Notes under the pieces: generated by a model
Databases searched by the model: none
The model's input: the letters and a program-made list of their open reading frames with translations, nothing else
Told to the model about the DNA's origin: nothing
Program-made: the position numbers and the translations under genes
Source of the DNA: JAGVSZ01 sp035456405
Lineage (GTDB): Bacteria > Pseudomonadota > Gammaproteobacteria > Burkholderiales > SG8-39
Length of the DNA stretch: 64,000 bases
Assembly (NCBI GenBank): GCA_035456405.1
Contig: DATIDG010000008.1
Coordinates: forward strand, 38,961 to 102,960
Direction: 5' to 3'
Shown here: positions 59,552-64,000 of the stretch, in pieces
Layout of the letters: every line of letters starts with the position of its first letter
Numbering within the stretch: position 1 is the first letter of the stretch

Positions 59552-60334
59552 CTAGGCTGCAAAGTGCCGCCCGAGCCAGGCGAGCACGAGTTGGTTGAAC
59601 GAGCGCGGCCGCTCGAGGTTCGCGAGGTGCCCGCAGCCGGCGAGCACGCGATACTCGGCGCCCGCGATGCGCGCGGCCATCTTTTCCATCACGGCCGGCG
59701 GCGCGTTCGCATCGCGCTCGCCCGCGATCACGAGCGTCGGGACGCGGATCGCGGCGAGCGCGTCGCGGCGGTCGAAGCGCACGAGCGCATGCAGCGCCTT
59801 GCGGTAGGTCTCGCCGGGGACTCGCGCCATGATCTCGGTCGCGGCCGTGACGCCGGGGGGCTCCGCATCGGGCCCAACCATTGCGGCAACCAGCGCGGGC
59901 GCGAGCTCGGCCATCGTGCGCCCGGCGTCGAGCGGGCCCAGGCGCTGCGCGAGGAACCCCTGCTGCCAGGCCCCATCGGCCTTGCCGAACGCCGGGCTGG
60001 TGGCGGACAGCACGAGCCCGTCGATCTTCTGCGGGAACGCCGTGGCCGCCTCCTGCGCGACCATGCCGCCCATCGAATGCCCCACCAGCACGCGCCGTCG
60101 CACGGGGAGCGCATCGAGGAGCCGCTCGAGCGCGCGGGCGAGGTTCGGCATGTCGTACGGCTCGATCGGCGCGCTTGCGCCATAGCCGGGCGCATCCCAG
60201 GCGACAGCGAGACAGCCCGCATCCGCGATCGCGTCGAGCTGCGGGGCCCAGGCTGCCGCGCTTCCGCCGACGCCGTGGAGCAGCACGACGGCGATGTCGC
60301 CCGAACCGCGCCTGACGTGAGCAGGGATGGTCAT
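59552..60334 (-). CDS. Alpha/beta hydrolase of the ring-fission cluster
   Basis: 260-residue alpha/beta-hydrolase from ATG 60334. The oxyanion segment is VVLLHGVGGSAAAWAPQLDAIA, the nucleophile elbow is VGHSMGGMVAQEAA (Ser near residue 95), the acid lies in VIAGERDANAPP and the His in GCGHLANLERPRSFN. In nicotinate-type pathways a hydrolase of this fold (NicD) deformylates the product of the NicX dioxygenase, and here the gene overlaps the NicX-like gene by ATGA. That role is inferred from context; the sequence itself resembles enol-lactonases. Confidence 0.87.
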   Translation of the reverse strand: MTIPAHVRRGSGDIAVVLLHGVGGSAAAWAPQLDAIADAGCLAVAWDAPGYGASAPIEPYDMPNLARALERLLDALPVRRRVLVGHSMGGMVAQEAATAFPQKIDGLVLSATSPAFGKADGAWQQGFLAQRLGPLDAGRTMAELAPALVAAMVGPDAEPPGVTAATEIMARVPGETYRKALHALVRFDRRDALAAIRVPTLVIAGERDANAPPAVMEKMAARIAGAEYRVLAGCGHLANLERPRSFNQLVLAWLGRHFAA

Positions 60335-61377
60335 GCGAGCGGCGGCAGGAGCCGCCCCGTGTCGACGACCGGCTTGCCGTCGAGCTCGATGGTGCAGTTG
60401 CGCAGCGGCAAGTCGAAGTGGCCGAGCGTGTGCCGACCCGCGACCTCGTTCGCGCCGGTCGAATACAGGAAGTTGCCGGCGAACGCGCGGAGCTCCGTGC
60501 CGTTGAAATCGCGCCGGTCGTAGAACGTCATCGCGTCCCAGCGCGCCCTGGCGTTCATTCCCCAGCCGACGTGCGAGACCGCGTAGGCCTCGGCGTCGCC
60601 CCACGCGGCGAAGTACTCGAGCATCATGTCGGCGTCCATGCCGCCGCCCTCGATCGCGCGCACGTAGTCGTTCTCGATCCGGAGACGCACTGCATCGCGG
60701 ACATAGCGCTTGAAGGTGAGGTTCACGTCGCCGTCCGCGAGCACCAGCGTGCCGTTCACGGAGCCCGCCGCGGGAAAAGCGAGGCAGATGCCGCCGGGCC
60801 AGTGCGCGATGGTGCCGGGCTTCGACGTGTAGCCCCACACCCCGCCCACGCGCGCGCCCTCGAGGCCGATGCCCAGGTCGGTGCCGGCCGGCGACGTCAC
60901 GTGCATGCGCTTCGCCGCCTTGAGCATCCGCATTCCCTCGCGCACCTTCGGCTCGAGTGCCGGGTCGGGCATGCAGCGCTCGAGGATCTCCGGATGCTCG
61001 TTCGAGACCATCAGCACGCGCGCGCCGCCCTTGAGGATGTCGGGCAGCTCGACCGAGTGCAGCAGACCTTCGACGGTCAGGTCGACGACGAGCACCGACT
61101 GCGCCAGCGCACTCACCACCGGCCCGAGGCGCTGGAGCGCGTCGCTCGCGCCGGTCGAGCGCACCGGCGCCGGCGCCGACAGGCGCGGGCTCGGCACGAC
61201 GACGTGGAAGGGCTTGCAGCCGAGCCTGTGCAGCGCGAGCTCCGCGAGCTCGACGTTGACGGTCCGCGACTGCGTCTCCGAGAGGATCGCGGCCGCGTCG
61301 CCGGCCTTCGCGCCGCAGCGCCCGAAGACCTCGGCGAAGCAGTCGATCCATTTTCCTTCCACGCGTTCGCGCAGCAT
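60331..61377 (-). CDS. NicX-like 2,5-dihydroxypyridine 5,6-dioxygenase-family protein (M29 fold)
   Basis: 348-residue protein of the group that includes NicX, an iron dioxygenase related to M29 aminopeptidases. NicX-like stretches are GTLVLADGDVNLTFKRYVRD, AYAVSHVGWGMNARARWDAM (His ~269), ELRAFAGNFLYSTGANEV and GHFDLPLRNCTIELDGKPVV (His ~320, Asp ~322); as far as I recall these correspond to the iron ligands of P. putida NicX. The reaction would open a 2,5-dihydroxypyridine ring. The hydrolase gene overlaps downstream, and flavin reductase lies 7 bp upstream. An aminopeptidase role is the main alternative. Confidence 0.8.
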   Translation of the reverse strand: MLRERVEGKWIDCFAEVFGRCGAKAGDAAAILSETQSRTVNVELAELALHRLGCKPFHVVVPSPRLSAPAPVRSTGASDALQRLGPVVSALAQSVLVVDLTVEGLLHSVELPDILKGGARVLMVSNEHPEILERCMPDPALEPKVREGMRMLKAAKRMHVTSPAGTDLGIGLEGARVGGVWGYTSKPGTIAHWPGGICLAFPAAGSVNGTLVLADGDVNLTFKRYVRDAVRLRIENDYVRAIEGGGMDADMMLEYFAAWGDAEAYAVSHVGWGMNARARWDAMTFYDRRDFNGTELRAFAGNFLYSTGANEVAGRHTLGHFDLPLRNCTIELDGKPVVDTGRLLPPLA

Positions 61378-61384
61378 CGGTTCC

Positions 61385-61891
61385 TCAGCAGGAAATGTCG
61401 CTTCCGGCGGCGTGATACCGGCCGGCGTAGAACACGAGCGGCCGCTTCTGCGGGTCGTAGGCGAAGCGCTCGACGTGCCCGATGAACAGCACGTGGTCGC
61501 CGCCGTTGTGGCGCGCGGCCGCGCGGCACTCGAGGCGCGCCGCGGAGGCCGCGATCAGCGGGACGCCTTCCAGGCCGGCGTGAATGTCCAGGTGCAGGAA
61601 CTTGTTGGCGACCTGCGAGGCGAAGCGCCTCGAAAGCTCGACCTGTTCCTCGGCGAGGATGTTCACCGCGAAGTACCGCGCGCGGTCGAACGCAGCCAGG
61701 TTCGGGCTCGTCGCGTTGAGCGCCCAGAGCACGAGCGGCGGCTCGAGCGACAGCGAGGAGAACGAATTGATCGTGAGCCCCACGAACGCGCCGCTCGCGT
61801 CGCGCGTGGTGACGACCGCGACGCCGGTCGGGAACGTCCCGAGCGCCCTGCGGAACTCGCGCGCGTCGAATGTGGCGGCGGCATCCGCCAT
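61385..61891 (-). CDS. Flavin reductase domain protein (HpaC-like)
   Basis: 168-residue FMN/FAD-binding reductase: FRRALGTFPTGVAVVTTRDASGAFVGLTINSFSSLSLEPPLVLWALN and the central FAVNILAEEQVELSRRFAS are the family signature, with the C-terminal GDHVLFIGHVERF. Such proteins supply reduced flavin to a partner oxygenase. The obvious partner in this operon is the acyl-CoA-dehydrogenase-fold protein at 58257-59534. It is the first gene of the operon; the ATG lies 93 bp from the palindrome at 61984-61995, in the spacer shared with a MarR gene. Confidence 0.9.
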   Translation of the reverse strand: MADAAATFDAREFRRALGTFPTGVAVVTTRDASGAFVGLTINSFSSLSLEPPLVLWALNATSPNLAAFDRARYFAVNILAEEQVELSRRFASQVANKFLHLDIHAGLEGVPLIAASAARLECRAAARHNGGDHVLFIGHVERFAYDPQKRPLVFYAGRYHAAGSDISC

Positions 61892-61983
61892 CGAGGTCTC
61901 CTGGCCGGGCAGGCCGCGCCCGCGGCGCGATCCGCTCTTGGTCCGGGCCTATTCTGCGCCAGCGCCCGGTTGGGGAATGATAG

Positions 61984-61995
61984 ATGAAATTTCAT
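61984..61995. promoter_or_regulatory. Perfect 12-bp palindrome, probable MarR operator
   Basis: ATGAAATTTCAT (61984-61995) is a perfect palindrome, extended by TA and TA with one mismatch on each side. It is an AT-rich island in a GC-rich 181-bp spacer between the flavin reductase operon (-) and the MarR gene (+), 77 bp upstream of the latter start. The size and position fit a MarR dimer site controlling both directions. Confidence 0.6.
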
Positions 61996-62072
61996 GTAAT
62001 GCAAGCAGGCCTGCTGCGCCGCCGCGCGCGCCGCGCTTTGCGCTCCGCGCGGGCCGGGCTAGGATCGGATCC

Positions 62073-62606
62073 ATGAAAACGCATCGACCCAGCCGCGCCG
62101 CCTCCGGCCGGACCTTCGTCCGCGACTACCTCTCCTACCTCCTCGCGCAGGCGAGCTACGCGGTCTACAAGGAGTTTGACGCGCGGGTGCGCGCGGCCGG
62201 GCTCTCGTCGACCGAGTGGCGGGTCCTCGCCACCCTCTCCGACGGCGACGGCCTCACGATCGGCGAGCTCGCGCGCGAGGTCCTCGCGCAACAGCCGACC
62301 CTCACGAAGCTGGTGGACCGCATGGAACGCGCCGGACTCGTCGAACGGCGCGGCGACGACGCCGACGGCCGTCGGACCCTCGTCTTCGAGACCGCCCGCG
62401 GACGGGCCCGCGTTGCACCGCTCCTCGTCCAGGCGAAGGCGCACGAGCGGGCCGCCTTGGACGCGTTCGCGCCGCAAGAAGCCGAGGCGCTGAAGCGGGC
62501 ACTGCGGGCGCTGTGCGAGTCGCATGCAGCCGATCCGCTGTCGACAAGCGGACAGAGAACCGGGCGGGGAGGCGGGATCTCACGTCGCGGTAACCAAGCG
62601 CGCTAA
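62073..62606 (+). CDS. MarR-family transcriptional regulator
   Basis: 177-residue regulator from ATG 62073 (MKTHRPSRAASGRTFVRDYLSYLLAQASYAVYKEFDARVRAAGLSSTEWRVLATLSDG). Helix-turn-helix and wing: LTIGELAREVLAQQPTLTKLVDRMERAGLVERRGDDADGRRTLVFETARGRA. It is divergent from the flavin reductase/NicX-like operon, as NicR (MarR family) is associated with nic genes, so it is the probable repressor of that operon through the palindrome at 61984-61995. The C-terminus is a basic tail of about 25 residues. Confidence 0.9.
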   Translation: MKTHRPSRAASGRTFVRDYLSYLLAQASYAVYKEFDARVRAAGLSSTEWRVLATLSDGDGLTIGELAREVLAQQPTLTKLVDRMERAGLVERRGDDADGRRTLVFETARGRARVAPLLVQAKAHERAALDAFAPQEAEALKRALRALCESHAADPLSTSGQRTGRGGGISRRGNQAR

Positions 62607-62770
62607 CGCCACATGCATCGGGAGGGATACACTTCGGCAGCCGCGTTCTCCACATCTACTTTTCGATCGCATCTTCAAACGCATCCATACCGCGCCGGGC
62701 TGCGCACGCGAAAAGGCGACAAATTTCACGCGCCGCCGCAGTCATCGGCCGGTGTCGGAACAGCTTCTGC

Positions 62771-63301
62771 TTGGATCAGCGGACGGAAATCGCGATCGAG
62801 GACGGCGTGGAAGGATCGAAGGGACTGGCGGGCAGCGGCGACCAAGCCGACGATGACCTGGGCGCGTTCGCCGTGTTCGACCCGCACGCCGGGGAGGTGC
62901 GCCCCGGTGGCTTCGCCCCGCGCGCCGCCGCCAACCCGCCGTCCACCGACTTCCCGCCGATCATGAGCGGCGAAGCGGTCGATCAGGTGGTCGAGGCGCG
63001 CTGGCGGAAGCAGCGCGAGCTCGAGAGCGGCAAGGAGAAGCCCGACCCCTGGCCGATCATCGAGCGCGCCTTCCCCCGCATCGCGACCACGATCCGCGAC
63101 CAGTGGGGCAAGCGCGCGCTGGACGACTACCTCTCGAAGCTCGTGGTGGACGACCGCGGCGGGCGGCAGGGCTTCCCGCCCGACGTGCTGTCCGCGATCA
63201 TGGAAGTCGCCCGCCTCCACGCCGCACAGCACCGCTTCAAGCCGCCGATCTGCCCCTGGGAAGCCGACGTCCGCGACACCAAGTGGTGGTATCGGCGCTG
63301 A
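62771..63301 (+). CDS. Conserved hypothetical protein
   Basis: Frame from TTG 62771 encodes 176 residues; ATG 62963 would give 112. The C-terminal ~80 residues (RAFPRIATTIRDQWGKRALDDYLSKLVVDDRGGRQGFPPDVLSAIMEVARLHAAQH, then WEADVRDTKWWYRR) look like a conserved helical domain I have seen only in uncharacterised betaproteobacterial proteins. The N-terminal half is acidic and of low complexity, which makes the upstream start doubtful. No signal peptide or membrane segment. It lies alone between MarR and the edge gene. Confidence 0.6.
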   Translation: MDQRTEIAIEDGVEGSKGLAGSGDQADDDLGAFAVFDPHAGEVRPGGFAPRAAANPPSTDFPPIMSGEAVDQVVEARWRKQRELESGKEKPDPWPIIERAFPRIATTIRDQWGKRALDDYLSKLVVDDRGGRQGFPPDVLSAIMEVARLHAAQHRFKPPICPWEADVRDTKWWYRR

Positions 63302-63346
63302 CCGCGCGCTCCCGGCCAGCTCCCGAATGACGGATCTCGTCGGGCG

Positions 63347-64000
63347 CTACGCCGCCTTCTTGCCCACGACGTCGGGCTTCGGCGGCCTGACCTGTCCCTG
63401 TCGCGCCTCCGCGTCGGTGCGCGCGCGCCGCGCGAGCGTGTACAGCTGGTCGCGCCCCGACAGGTACTGCTTCGGCCACGACACGCCCTCGATCGGATAG
63501 CCCAGCGCCTGGTACTCGGCGGCGGCGTGGAGCGTGAAGTACGGATCCGCGAGGTGCGGCCGCGCGAGCGCGCACAGGTCGGCGCGGCCGGAGGCGACGA
63601 GCGTGTTCACCTGGTCGGCGGTGGTGATCGCGCCGACCGCCATCGTCGCGATCCCCGCCTCGTTGCGGATCTGCTCGGCGAAGGTCGCCTGGAACATGCG
63701 CCCGTAGATCGGCTTCGACGCCGGATCGGTCTGGCCCGTCGAGACGTCGATCAGGTCGCAGCCGTGCGCCTTGAACGCCCTGGCGATCTCGACCGCGTCG
63801 TCGCCGGTGTTGCCGCCGGGGATCCAGTCGGTCGCCGAGACGCGCACCGACATCGGCTTCGCCTTCGGCCAGGCCTTCCGGCACGCGTCGAACACTTCGA
63901 GCGGAAAGCGCAGGCGGTTCGCGAGGCTGCCGCCGTACTCGTCGGTGCGTCGGTTCGTGACCGGCGAGAGGAAGCTCGCCAGCAGGTAGCCGTGCGCCAT
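63347..64000 (-). CDS. Old-Yellow-Enzyme-type NADH:flavin oxidoreductase domain, 5' part off the right edge
   Basis: C-terminal 217 residues of an NADH:flavin oxidoreductase: AHGYLLASFLSPVTNRRTDEYGGSLANRLRFPLEVF, MSVRVSATDWIPGGNTGDDAVEIARAFKAHGCDLIDVSTGQT, TMAVGAITTADQVNTLVASGRADLCALARPHLADPYFTLHAAA and WPKQYLSGRDQL. The Met at the window edge is internal, so the gene continues to the right. This wording resembles the C-terminal half of the bifunctional salicylyl-CoA/anthraniloyl-CoA monooxygenase-oxidoreductases rather than simple xenobiotic reductases. That would pair it functionally with the CoA ligase at 21551-23200. Confidence 0.85.
   Translation of the reverse strand: MAHGYLLASFLSPVTNRRTDEYGGSLANRLRFPLEVFDACRKAWPKAKPMSVRVSATDWIPGGNTGDDAVEIARAFKAHGCDLIDVSTGQTDPASKPIYGRMFQATFAEQIRNEAGIATMAVGAITTADQVNTLVASGRADLCALARPHLADPYFTLHAAAEYQALGYPIEGVSWPKQYLSGRDQLYTLARRARTDAEARQGQVRPPKPDVVGKKAA

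Overview
The window reads as a high-GC betaproteobacterial chromosome, probably Burkholderiales or a close relative. The grounds are the gene orders ubiH-dusB-fis-purH, rph-rdgB-hemW and yicC-gmk-rpoZ-spoT, three Bug/TctC-type periplasmic receptors, and many small CoA-based catabolic operons with MarR-type regulators. No rRNA, tRNA, CRISPR array, intact insertion sequence or prophage was recognised. All family names come from motifs read by eye; no database search was run.

Layout. 1-6.4 kb (+): end of a UbiH-type hydroxylase, dusB-fis, purH, purD, hemF. 6.4-14.0 kb (mostly -): radical SAM protein, HAD hydrolase, hemW, rdgB, rph, and a PP2C phosphatase/Ser-Thr kinase pair. A plus-strand block (decayed gene remnant plus a PanE-like reductase) sits between rdgB and hemW. 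14.1-18.2 kb (+): yicC, gmk, rpoZ, spoT. 18.2-26.2 kb (+): a catabolic operon of hydrolase, SDR, MarR, acyl-CoA dehydrogenase, 2-aminobenzoate-CoA-ligase-like enzyme, opine-dehydrogenase-like protein, 3-hydroxyacyl-CoA dehydrogenase and quinone oxidoreductase. 26.4-34.5 kb (-): D-aminoacylase-type amidohydrolase, TRAP transporter (P, M, Q), Bug receptor, Gfo/Idh oxidoreductase, GlcG/HbpS protein, two half-size chromate transporters. 34.5-42.9 kb: DUF2905, Ada, TAXI receptor with a possible leader peptide, META-domain lipoprotein, ankyrin protein, DUF302-like protein, fumC, MarR-GNAT fusion, EamA permease. 42.9-49.9 kb: malonyl-CoA decarboxylase, Bug, FAH-family and DAO-family genes (-), facing an FAD oxidoreductase and a Bug receptor (+). 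50-55 kb: frameshifted psiE, divergent AroQ-like protein, acyl-CoA ligase, DUF938, enolase-superfamily protein, two tiny genes. 55.1-62.6 kb: a two-subunit molybdenum hydroxylase with an HxlR regulator, then an acyl-CoA-dehydrogenase-fold protein, alpha/beta hydrolase, NicX-like ring-cleavage dioxygenase and flavin reductase opposite a MarR regulator. The right edge cuts an Old-Yellow-Enzyme domain resembling the C-terminal half of anthraniloyl-CoA/salicylyl-CoA monooxygenases.

How the genes work together. The left third is housekeeping (purine and heme synthesis, RNA modification and processing, stringent response). The rest is accessory catabolism organised as uptake receptor plus CoA or oxidative enzymes plus local repressor. 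The most interesting unit is 55.1-62.6 kb, which has the parts expected for degradation of an N-heteroaromatic (pyridine-type) compound in an arrangement I do not recognise as a described pathway. The 18-26 kb operon is a second candidate because it places an opine-dehydrogenase-like gene inside an aromatic acyl-CoA operon. Five clear palindromes lie next to local regulators or genes, and several sites show gene decay or frameshift (dusB/fis junction, 9.55 kb remnant, psiE).
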